From Clostridium sp. CAG:221 (lineage in GTDB: Bacteria; Bacillota; Clostridia; Clostridiales; Clostridiaceae), in assembly GCA_000435835.1 (NCBI GenBank), contig FR883396.1, positions 1-30,326 of the forward strand: a stretch of 30,326 nucleotides of DNA, in the 5' to 3' direction. This document shows positions 24,301-30,326 of the stretch, one piece after another. A model generated the notes under the pieces. That model had not been told where the DNA came from and made no database searches. It worked only from the letters and a program-made list of their open reading frames with translations. The position numbers and the translations under genes were made by a program. Numbering within the stretch: position 1 is the stretch's first letter; the number at the start of each line of letters is the position of its first letter.

Positions 24301-25122
24301 ATATATCTCTGATAAACCATAATTTAGAGATTCATATACATTTTCTAAACACTCTAAATCTCCTCTGAAAGTATCTAAATATGCTTCTAATCCTTCTGTA
24401 TCACTGATTAATTCAATAGCTTTATGATACATATTGATAAATCCTTCAACTTCTACCCTTATATTATCCTTTAATATTTCCACCCATTTTGTCTTATCTA
24501 ATTCTTCTAAGGTATTAATATTAAATTCTTCTGCTTTTTCAATAAGCCAGCTTTCTGGCCATGGCCCACTCATGGAAAACTTATAAAGATTTAATATAAT
24601 ATCTTTTAACTTTTCATCGTCTTTTGCTGTGCTATATGCTTCTACTAGTCCTTTAAAATATTCATTATCTTCTTCATAAAGCTCTTCAAAAATATCTTCA
24701 ATTATTTCATTTTTCATAAGTGTTATTTCAGTTTCATCTGCAATTCTAAAAGAAGGATCTAAATCTATTGTATAGAAATAATTTTTTATTACATCTAAAC
24801 AAAAGGAATGCATTGTAGTTATATTAGCTCTGCTCAAAAGAGTAAGCTGCTTTTGCAAATTCTTAGAGTTAGGATTTTTTTCTAAAGCTTTTGATATGGC
24901 TGCTGCTATTCTTTCTCTCATTTCAGCTGCCGCAGCTGAAGTAAAGGTAACAACTAACAATTTATCTATATCTACAGGATTTTCTTCATTAGTTATTATC
25001 TTAATTATTCTTTCAACAAGTACTGCAGTTTTTCCTGAACCAGCAGCTGCTGCCACTAGAAGGTTGCATTTCCTTGTATCTATTGCCTGCTGTTGTTCAT
25101 CTGTCCATTTAGTCTCCGACAT
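21379..25122 (-). CDS. addA: ATP-dependent helicase/nuclease subunit A
   Basis: The motor subunit of AddAB, which unwinds and trims double-strand DNA ends for RecA-dependent repair, the Gram-positive counterpart of RecBCD. The 1,247 residues carry a UvrD-type helicase: Q-motif WTDEQQQAI, Walker A AAAGSGKT (about 25-32), Walker B VDEYQDSN (about 400), and motif III-V elements such as GDVKQSIYRFRQAKPELF and MSIHKSKGLEFPIVF. A Glu-rich insert lies near residues 530-560 (EEVVEEELQESEEEEEVDA). The C-terminal RecB-type nuclease has GIIDGFF and DYKTD near residue 1190. I start at ATG 25120-25122, with AGGAGG six to eight bases upstream. The ATG eight codons earlier lacks a site. The start overlaps the end of addB by 14 bases, so translation is coupled. 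Confidence 0.96.
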   Translation of the reverse strand: MSETKWTDEQQQAIDTRKCNLLVAAAAGSGKTAVLVERIIKIITNEENPVDIDKLLVVTFTSAAAAEMRERIAAAISKALEKNPNSKNLQKQLTLLSRANITTMHSFCLDVIKNYFYTIDLDPSFRIADETEITLMKNEIIEDIFEELYEEDNEYFKGLVEAYSTAKDDEKLKDIILNLYKFSMSGPWPESWLIEKAEEFNINTLEELDKTKWVEILKDNIRVEVEGFINMYHKAIELISDTEGLEAYLDTFRGDLECLENVYESLNYGLSEIYAALNGVVFTKLKTVRKSAVFDENAQGTVKSIRDTVKKKVKSLIEDSFTFTPEESLQGIKDVYPYMKELSRITLDFLDKFNEKKREKNLLDFNDLEHLCLKILIDRDENNNIIPSGVAEHFKEFFDEVLVDEYQDSNNVQETIIDLVSRKNSDDPNVFMVGDVKQSIYRFRQAKPELFLDKYSRYPLASGGKERKIQLYKNFRSRDEVLRGVNFIFKMVMSNVVGELEYTDDEALHLGATFLENQEEDSEVGGSIELHIIDKSGNEAEEVVEEELQESEEEEEVDAISLEAKLVSKRIKELFEVKDGKRFKVFDKETKEYRDVKYKDIVILLRATKNWSEIFLDELGAEGIPVYADTGSGYFESIEIRTIMSLLKIIDNPLQDVPMIAVLKSPIMGFTAEELSEIRLLNKEKYFYEIIKDIYDEKYEVSDTLKAKCNKVISDLEKWRNKTIYTPIDEFIWYLYMDTAYYGYVGAMPNGTLRQANLKILFQRAKQYESTSFKGLFNFITFINKLRKSSGDMGSAKILGENEDVVRIMSIHKSKGLEFPIVFTCGMGKQFNLMDLSNSILFHEELGFGPDFVNLNNRNSYSTLAKEAIKKRIRLETLSEEMRILYVAFTRAKEKLIITGATRDLDKSIKNWVSAASLDENIILPSEVLKGKSYLDWIAMAICKHRQGEELREQCGASRELIVDDFSNWDVQMWRKSDILGDKNLEPVDKIEENTLNITATNISVDKEIKRRLGYKYQYEEGSILPSNVSVSDLKRKDLQYEDEAETLEIFREKEIIKPKFLQEEKGFTAAEKGTLMHYVMLRLDFDRVGSVAEIKKQIEELVLNKSLTEKEAKVIRYTKIFNLFKSDLGKRILKAHEEGRMVHRELPFFTEISSLDINPELNKEIYQNEKIRLQGIIDGFFKEEDGIVLFDYKTDYLEEGNEDEIIERYMVQMKYYKEALEKVTESRVKEVYLYLFALDKEVLLKV

Positions 25123-28100
25123 TATTATCCTCCTTTTGATGTTCAATTTTATTTTTCATACAATCCCATATCTCTTCTTTATCTTTCTTTAATAGCACTT
25201 TATATTTATTATCTTTTATGGATGTATCAAACTGGCATATTGATGAATAGTCGCAATAATCACAATAAGTTACCTTTAATGACTTAGTGGGCTCAATCTT
25301 TATCTGACCACTAAGCATTTCATCACATAATTCAACCATCTTATCATTAACATACTTTCTTAATATATCAAATTGTTCTTCTGTTACTACAGAGCTTGTG
25401 CTTGAAAAATCACCATCTTTTTTAAAGGCTGCAGGTATGATAAGTGAATAAGTCTCCATATCCTTATCCATTGCCTTAACTAACTTGGCATCCTTTAATA
25501 AAAGCCCATTCATCTTTAACTTCTTTAATACTTCATCCTTTATTTCATCATCTTCTAAAGCTTTCTTAGATTTTATTATTGGATCATCAATTTTAAAGTA
25601 TAGTATTGCTCCTGGCATACATTGTTCATGTAATATATGCTTTGAATTTTTAAGTATGGCATCTAAATAAACCAATAGCTGTATTTGTAATCCATAATAT
25701 AATTCGTTTAAATCGAAAGTTTTTGAACCTGATTTATAATCAACTATTCTAATATAGGTTTCACCATCAATTACTGCCTTATCAATTCTATCTACTCTTC
25801 CTTTAAGATATACTTTCTCCTTTGATGGTAGCTCTAAGATTATAGGTTCAGAATCTTTAAAGTCACCAAAATCAAATTCATTTTTAAATATATCAAATTC
25901 ACCTTTTCTCATTTGTTCAGATATTACCACCACAGATTTAGTTATTATTCTTTTAAATCTACCCGCAAAATATTGATACTTCTTACTACTATTTAATATA
26001 GAATTTTCCTCATTCTTAAGTTTAGTATCTACTAATTCATTAACAATTTGTGAGCATCTATTTTTATCTAAATCAGACCAAGCTATATTTTCTCGCTTTA
26101 TTTTGTTAGTGAATTTATCTAAGATATCATGCATAAATGATCCTAAATCTGGTGCGGTAAACTCATATATCTTCCTATCTTTTGCCTTAAGGCCATACTG
26201 TATATAATAGCTAAAAGGACATTGTGCATATTTTTCTAATCTTGATACACTAAACATAAATCTTCCATTATCATCAGCATATAATTTTTTAATTAAATCT
26301 CTTGGTATATTTTCCACTAAATTTGAATAAGTAAGTCCCTTAAATATCACATCTGATTTTAATTTAAATTCTTCACTTTCTTCAAACCATTTATATGCTT
26401 GCACCCAGTAATCCTCAATTTCTTCTTTTTCAAATTCACGTCTCATGGCAGTTACCATTTCATTAAAAGTAGGTATTGGTGCCGTTATCTTATTAAACTT
26501 ATCTTCCTTAATGTTTATATTGTATATTTCACTTTCTTCCTGTAGATATTTAAATATCTTTTTCATCCTTGGTATGATTATTGAAGGTCTTAGTGATTTT
26601 CCTTCAAAGTCTGCCATTGGATAAGTTATCATAAGATATTCTGAAGCAATAGTTAAGGCAGTATACACCATAAATTGTTCTTCAAAAATTCTACTTCTAG
26701 TATCTGAAGCTATTTCTATACCTAGCTCTTTTAATTCAATTCTATCTTCATCAGATAGTATTCCTTCATTCTTATTGGCTGAAGGAAGTACTCCATCATT
26801 AGCTCCTACAATATATAGTGCTTTTACTTCACGGCCTTTTATTCTTGCAATATCTCCTACATTAACCTGATCTAAAGACATAGGTATTACACCAACTTCA
26901 TGCTCTTCAAAACCAGAGCTGAGAATTCTAGCAAAAGTTTTTATATCCGTTACTTCATCACCTAATACTTCAACTGCTTGGTCTAATATATCCATAACAA
27001 TTTGAGGTACCTGACTATATTCCTTTATCTTATCCTGTAAACCAATCTTTTCGAATTCATCAAGCCACTCAGCAATGGTCTCTAAGGCATTTATTTCTAC
27101 AAGCATTTCATATATGGCAGTACAATATTCTTTTACAGTGTTTTCATTACCAACTTTTTTATATAAGTTAATAATTGGTCTTCTTATTTCTTCCATTATT
27201 TCAGCAATTTCTATTTCTTCTTTACTTGGTTCTTCAATTCCTTTTAAGAGCTCACCAGTCCATTTATAGCCCTTTATTCCATTAAGAAGTATGTGATTTT
27301 CTAATTTATCTATAAATTCTCTATCTAATTTGATTAGGCCGCTTTTAACATACTTAAATACACTTTCATATGACCAATTAGATATTAATATTTCTAAAGT
27401 TGATAAAATTAATACCACTAAAGGATTGCTTAATATTTCTCTTTTTTTATCTAAAAACACAGGAATATTATATTCATTAAAAATTACGCTAGTTATCTTA
27501 TCGTAGTTATCAATATCTCTACACACAACTGCTATATCCCTGTATCTATAATTTTCATCCCTTACCAATCTAACTATATCTTGAGCAACCCATTCCATTT
27601 CACTATAACTATTATTAGCTTTATATAGTCTTATATCATTTACTTTACCCTTATATGTTTTAAATGGATAAGTAAATAAATGTTTTTCTATATGAGCAAG
27701 TTCTTTACTTTGGTTAAATCTATATGGAATATCTTTATTCAAATTAATTGGTTTTTCATAAGAAATATTATTTTCCTCCATTAACTTTAAAAGCTTATAC
27801 TCTGTATTTTTAATGGCATCAAATATATCTGTTTCTTCCTCATTTTTACCTTCGCTGCATAAAGTTATATTAACTCTCTTACATCTCTTGCCCAAAATCT
27901 TTATTATTTCCATCTGTTGAGGAGTAAAGGTAGTAAACTCATCAATCCATATTTCTGCATCTCTATACATATGGCTTTCTTTTAACTTTTCCGCTAAAAG
28001 TGATAATACATCTTCTGAATCTATATAATTCTTATGTAAATTATCATTAAATTCATGATAAATAAAAGATAAATCTTCTATTTTATCCCTTAACTCACCT

Positions 28101-28546
28101 TCATTTAATTCTTCTTTTTTATTTATTAAAGTTTCCTCTGCAATATTGTACTTTTTAAATTCTGTTATTGTTTTTGAAACTACTCCTATAAAGCCTTGCT
28201 TTTTACTTATCTTATTAAAGTAATGTAGATTATCCATATTTTCCTTTAATAACTTATAAATAAGCATATTTTTTCCTGAATCTTCAATTATATTTTCTGT
28301 TCGTCCACCAATTCTATCAAAAACCCTGTTTGCCATCCTCTTAAAGCTTAATACTTCTGCCCTAAGAAGTGATTTTTCACCAGTATGCTCTAATAGCTTC
28401 TTTTCGCTTTGAAATGTATACTGATCTGGTACTAATAATATTAGTTTATTATCTTTATCACATTCTCTTATTTTTTTATCTATAGATCTTAAGCAAAATT
28501 CACTTTTTCCCGAACCAGCTCTACCAAAAATAAATCTTATGCCCAT
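25109..28546 (-). CDS. addB: ATP-dependent helicase/deoxyribonuclease subunit B
   Basis: Partner of AddA. In relatives it recognises the Chi signal and carries a second nuclease that cuts the other strand. The 1,145 residues start with a P-loop, FGRAGSGKSEF (about 8-15). The C-terminal nuclease has GRVDRID and IVDYKSGSK, close to LQIQLLVYLDAI. Four Cys for the Fe-S cluster of the family are present: one in AQCPFSYY near residue 775 and three in YCDYCDYSSICQF near residues 1095-1105. The ATG has AAAGGAG upstream, inside the last codons of the acetyltransferase gene that ends 3 bases before it. Its own stop lies 14 bases inside addA. The operon is therefore acetyltransferase-addB-addA in that order, and all motifs are intact. 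Confidence 0.96.
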   Translation of the reverse strand: MGIRFIFGRAGSGKSEFCLRSIDKKIRECDKDNKLILLVPDQYTFQSEKKLLEHTGEKSLLRAEVLSFKRMANRVFDRIGGRTENIIEDSGKNMLIYKLLKENMDNLHYFNKISKKQGFIGVVSKTITEFKKYNIAEETLINKKEELNEGELRDKIEDLSFIYHEFNDNLHKNYIDSEDVLSLLAEKLKESHMYRDAEIWIDEFTTFTPQQMEIIKILGKRCKRVNITLCSEGKNEEETDIFDAIKNTEYKLLKLMEENNISYEKPINLNKDIPYRFNQSKELAHIEKHLFTYPFKTYKGKVNDIRLYKANNSYSEMEWVAQDIVRLVRDENYRYRDIAVVCRDIDNYDKITSVIFNEYNIPVFLDKKREILSNPLVVLILSTLEILISNWSYESVFKYVKSGLIKLDREFIDKLENHILLNGIKGYKWTGELLKGIEEPSKEEIEIAEIMEEIRRPIINLYKKVGNENTVKEYCTAIYEMLVEINALETIAEWLDEFEKIGLQDKIKEYSQVPQIVMDILDQAVEVLGDEVTDIKTFARILSSGFEEHEVGVIPMSLDQVNVGDIARIKGREVKALYIVGANDGVLPSANKNEGILSDEDRIELKELGIEIASDTRSRIFEEQFMVYTALTIASEYLMITYPMADFEGKSLRPSIIIPRMKKIFKYLQEESEIYNINIKEDKFNKITAPIPTFNEMVTAMRREFEKEEIEDYWVQAYKWFEESEEFKLKSDVIFKGLTYSNLVENIPRDLIKKLYADDNGRFMFSVSRLEKYAQCPFSYYIQYGLKAKDRKIYEFTAPDLGSFMHDILDKFTNKIKRENIAWSDLDKNRCSQIVNELVDTKLKNEENSILNSSKKYQYFAGRFKRIITKSVVVISEQMRKGEFDIFKNEFDFGDFKDSEPIILELPSKEKVYLKGRVDRIDKAVIDGETYIRIVDYKSGSKTFDLNELYYGLQIQLLVYLDAILKNSKHILHEQCMPGAILYFKIDDPIIKSKKALEDDEIKDEVLKKLKMNGLLLKDAKLVKAMDKDMETYSLIIPAAFKKDGDFSSTSSVVTEEQFDILRKYVNDKMVELCDEMLSGQIKIEPTKSLKVTYCDYCDYSSICQFDTSIKDNKYKVLLKKDKEEIWDCMKNKIEHQKEDNNVGD

Positions 28547-28549
28547 TTC

Positions 28550-29074
28550 TTACTCCTTTTTTTTATATTCTTCTTCCAATATCCCCATTAAAACAGTATC
28601 TAAATATATTCCTTTAAAATAATATTTCTGTCTCCTTTTCCCCTCTTCAATAAATCCACATTTCTTATAACAATTAATTGCTGCTATATTATCCTCAACT
28701 ACTTCTAATTCTACCTTATGAGCTTTTTTATTTTTAAAGAGATATCTAAGCATGGCTTTAATGCTATTTTCGCCATACCCCATTCTCCAATACTTTCTTC
28801 CTATGCATATGCCTATATAATATACATCACTAACATAATTAGATTTTCTATATGATATTATTCCCACCATAATTCCTTTAGTATTTACTATGGCATAATT
28901 CTTCTTTGATTTCATTTGAAAATATTTATAATTTTCCTTTATATATTCTTTCGATGCAAAGGAAGTATATCCACCATCATATTTTAATACATCGTCATTT
29001 ACACATAATTCATAAGCTCTATCTATATCTTCCTTAACTACTTCCCTTAAATATAACCCTTTACCATATATCAT
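28550..29074 (-). CDS. RimJ/RimL-type GNAT acetyltransferase
   Basis: A 174-residue acetyl-CoA-dependent N-acetyltransferase of the RimJ/RimL group, acting on an unknown amine such as a protein N terminus or a small molecule. It begins GKGLYLREVVKEDIDRAYEL, typical of the group. The acetyl-CoA loop lies in IGRKYWRMGYGENSIKAMLR (about residues 90-109; R-x-x-G-Y-G), followed by KVELEVVEDNIAAINCYKKC and GFIEEGKRRQKYYFKG. All are standard. GAGGGG lies seven to eight bases before the ATG. First gene of the operon with addB and addA, 3 bases from addB, so likely co-transcribed. No known need of AddAB explains this, and it may be a chance passenger. Confidence 0.88.
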   Translation of the reverse strand: MIYGKGLYLREVVKEDIDRAYELCVNDDVLKYDGGYTSFASKEYIKENYKYFQMKSKKNYAIVNTKGIMVGIISYRKSNYVSDVYYIGICIGRKYWRMGYGENSIKAMLRYLFKNKKAHKVELEVVEDNIAAINCYKKCGFIEEGKRRQKYYFKGIYLDTVLMGILEEEYKKKE

Positions 29075-29137
29075 TTTAACATCCCCTCATAGCTCTCTTT
29101 TCCTCATTTAATAATACTCCTTATGATAATTATGTAC

Positions 29138-29187
29138 AAAAAAATTGCCTTAAAACAGTTATTATTTGTCTTAAAGCAATTTTTTTA
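29138..29187 (-). terminator. Terminator after the ROK kinase gene
   Basis: Arms 29145-29157 and 29167-29179 pair over 13 bases on the minus strand (three G-U pairs) around a 9-nt loop and run into seven Ts. The opposite strand also has a T run but with a mismatched stem. Confidence 0.85.
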
Positions 29188-29198
29188 TATAATTATAT

Positions 29199-30137
29199 CT
29201 ATTCCATTATAGCTAAAGCTGCAGCTCCTAAAACTCCTGCTTGTCCACCTAATTTTGCTTTTTCTATTGAACATGAATCAACAAATACTTTCATACATCT
29301 TTTAGCTACTTCTTCTTTTATAGTTTCTAAAACGATGTCTCCACCATTTATTACGCCTCCACCAATAACAACTTTTTCTGGATCAAAAGTTGTTATAATA
29401 TTGGCAACTGTTATTCCTAAATAAGTTAATGATGTATTTAAAATTTCCTTTGCTACTCTATCTCCATTTGCAGCTTCAATAAATACTTCTTTTGATGTTA
29501 CATCATCATAATTTTTTAATGATGTTTCTGCATTTGAATTAACAGCTTCTTTAGCTCTTTTTCCTATTGCAGTTCCTGATGCTAAGCTTTCTGCACATCC
29601 GATATTTCCACATCCACATCTTGTTCTTTCTTGAGATATTGTAGTGTGACCGATTTCTAAAGCATTTCCTGTACTTCCTCTAAATATTTTACCATTAAGT
29701 ATAGCTCCTCCGCCAATACCAGTACTTACAGTCATGTAAATCATATTTTCAGTACCTTTTCCAGCTCCAAATTTATACTCTCCTAAAGTTGCAACGTTTG
29801 CATCATTATCTAAATAAGTTGGTAAATCATATCTTGCTCTTATTTTTCCTACTAATTCAAAATTCTCAAATGGAAGATTTGGTGATTCTATTACAATTCC
29901 TTCTTTTAAATCTAATGCTCCTGGAGCACCAATTCCTATAGCCTTTATTAATTCTTTATCAGTTCCTTCTATTACATAGTCAATTGTATCCATCATTCTA
30001 TTGATAACAGCTTCTTCACCTTCAAAAGCTAATGTTTCCACAACTTTTTCTTTTATTATAGTTCCATTTAAGTCTACTAAAGCTGTATATATCTTAGTTC
30101 CACCTAAATCTAATCCTACAACATATTTTTTTGACAT
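29199..30137 (-). CDS. glcK: ROK-family glucokinase
   Basis: Probably phosphorylates glucose to glucose-6-phosphate for glycolysis; other ROK sugar kinases cannot be excluded. At 312 residues it has no N-terminal helix-turn-helix and so is an enzyme, not a ROK repressor. ATP-binding phosphate motif: VGLDLGGTKIYTALVD. Sugar-binding region: LDNDANVATLGEYKFGAGKG. Zn-binding ROK motif: CGCGNIGCAESLASG, with its His upstream in EIGHTTI. The end, KAKLGGQAGVLGAAALA, is typical of Firmicutes GlcK. I start at ATG 30135-30137 (MSKKYVVG) with AAAGGAGAG upstream. An ATG-like start 33 bases earlier would put that site inside the gene. Single gene with its own promoter (30177-30205) and terminator. Confidence 0.88.
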   Translation of the reverse strand: MSKKYVVGLDLGGTKIYTALVDLNGTIIKEKVVETLAFEGEEAVINRMMDTIDYVIEGTDKELIKAIGIGAPGALDLKEGIVIESPNLPFENFELVGKIRARYDLPTYLDNDANVATLGEYKFGAGKGTENMIYMTVSTGIGGGAILNGKIFRGSTGNALEIGHTTISQERTRCGCGNIGCAESLASGTAIGKRAKEAVNSNAETSLKNYDDVTSKEVFIEAANGDRVAKEILNTSLTYLGITVANIITTFDPEKVVIGGGVINGGDIVLETIKEEVAKRCMKVFVDSCSIEKAKLGGQAGVLGAAALAIME

Positions 30138-30176
30138 AATTAATCTCTCCTTTTCGCCTGATAGCACCACATGAAA

Positions 30177-30205
30177 AGTATAACATTTGCTGTTAATATT
30201 TACAA
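30177..30205 (-). promoter_or_regulatory. Promoter of the ROK kinase gene
   Basis: Minus strand TTGTAA (30205-30200), 17 bases, TATACT (30182-30177) preceded by TGT, an extended -10. Leader of about 35 nt. No catabolite-response element was seen. Confidence 0.6.
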
Positions 30206-30232
30206 TTAAAAACTTATGTATTATTAAATAAT

Positions 30233-30264
30233 AAAAAAGACATCTAACATTAGTTAGATGTCTT
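30233..30264 (-). terminator. Terminator after tRNA-Ser
   Basis: Perfect 12-bp stem AAGACATCTAAC/GTTAGATGTCTT with a 4-nt loop, then a T run on the minus strand; one base after the tRNA 3' end. Confidence 0.88.
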
Positions 30265-30265
30265 A

Positions 30266-30326
30266 TGGCGGAGAAACCGGGATTTGAACCCGGGCGCCAG
30301 TTGCCCGACCTACGCCCTTAGCAGGG
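30266..30326 (-). tRNA. tRNA-Ser, anticodon GCT, 5' part outside the window
   Basis: The minus strand shows the 3' 61 nt. These are the anticodon region CCCTGCTAAGGG (loop CTGCTAA, anticodon GCT, reading AGU/AGC), a long class II variable arm, T arm CCGGG-TTCAAAT-CCCGG, the acceptor half, discriminator G and encoded CCA. The long variable arm supports Ser. Confidence 0.9.

Overview
The window is AT-rich, densely coded, low-GC Firmicutes DNA. AT-rich intergenic spacers, strong AGGAGG-type ribosome binding sites, sigma-A-like promoters, AddAB recombination genes and a PyrR-type pyrimidine attenuator all point to Clostridium (sensu stricto) or a close relative; I cannot name the species from sequence alone. 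Most of it is ordinary housekeeping chromosome. No phage, plasmid or transposase gene is visible.

Layout. 1-2622: carB (3' end outside the window) and carA on the minus strand, driven by a promoter at 2594-2622 and a PyrR-binding-loop/terminator leader. 2713-5690: a minus-strand run of accessory enzymes (HAD phosphatase and short-chain dehydrogenase as a coupled pair, a DUF218/YdcF membrane protein, an ElaA-type acetyltransferase). 5861-5937 holds a candidate small RNA on the plus strand. 6026-8089: proB-proA (proline synthesis). 8388-9758: a YjiH-type membrane protein on plus. 10019-10093: tRNA-Glu(CTC). 10273-12559: a DUF1836 putative regulator followed by a COG3044 ATPase, divergent from a hemolysin III-family membrane protein (12774-13421). 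13609-16210: an ABC-F ATPase and phosphatidylserine decarboxylase on plus. 16306-17451: a stand-alone CARF-nuclease (DUF1887, Card1-like) on minus, then tRNA-Arg(ACG) and an orphan soluble histidine kinase. 18727-21360: an L,D-transpeptidase and the CCA-adding enzyme on plus. 21379-29074: addA, addB and a RimJ/RimL-type acetyltransferase as one minus-strand operon. 29199-30137: a ROK glucokinase. 30266-30326: the 3' part of tRNA-Ser(GCT).

How parts work together. CarA and CarB form carbamoyl phosphate synthetase, and its leader carries a near-consensus PyrR site, so UMP should control it. ProB and ProA are consecutive steps from glutamate to glutamate semialdehyde. AddA and AddB form the end-processing helicase-nuclease and are translationally coupled. 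The DUF1836 gene and the hemolysin III gene diverge, and each has a matching TAGTTT-N3-AAACTA palindrome in its 5' untranslated region, suggesting a shared repressor.

The most unusual items are the Card1-like CARF nuclease with no CRISPR genes beside it and its stop codon inside a repeat; the paired operators of the DUF1836/hemolysin III pair; a family of 70-200 bp intergenic palindromic repeats (four copies); a perfect 28-nt palindrome over the psd promoter, one half of which is a 15-mer that recurs at two other promoters; and the orphan small RNA candidate with a C-rich loop.
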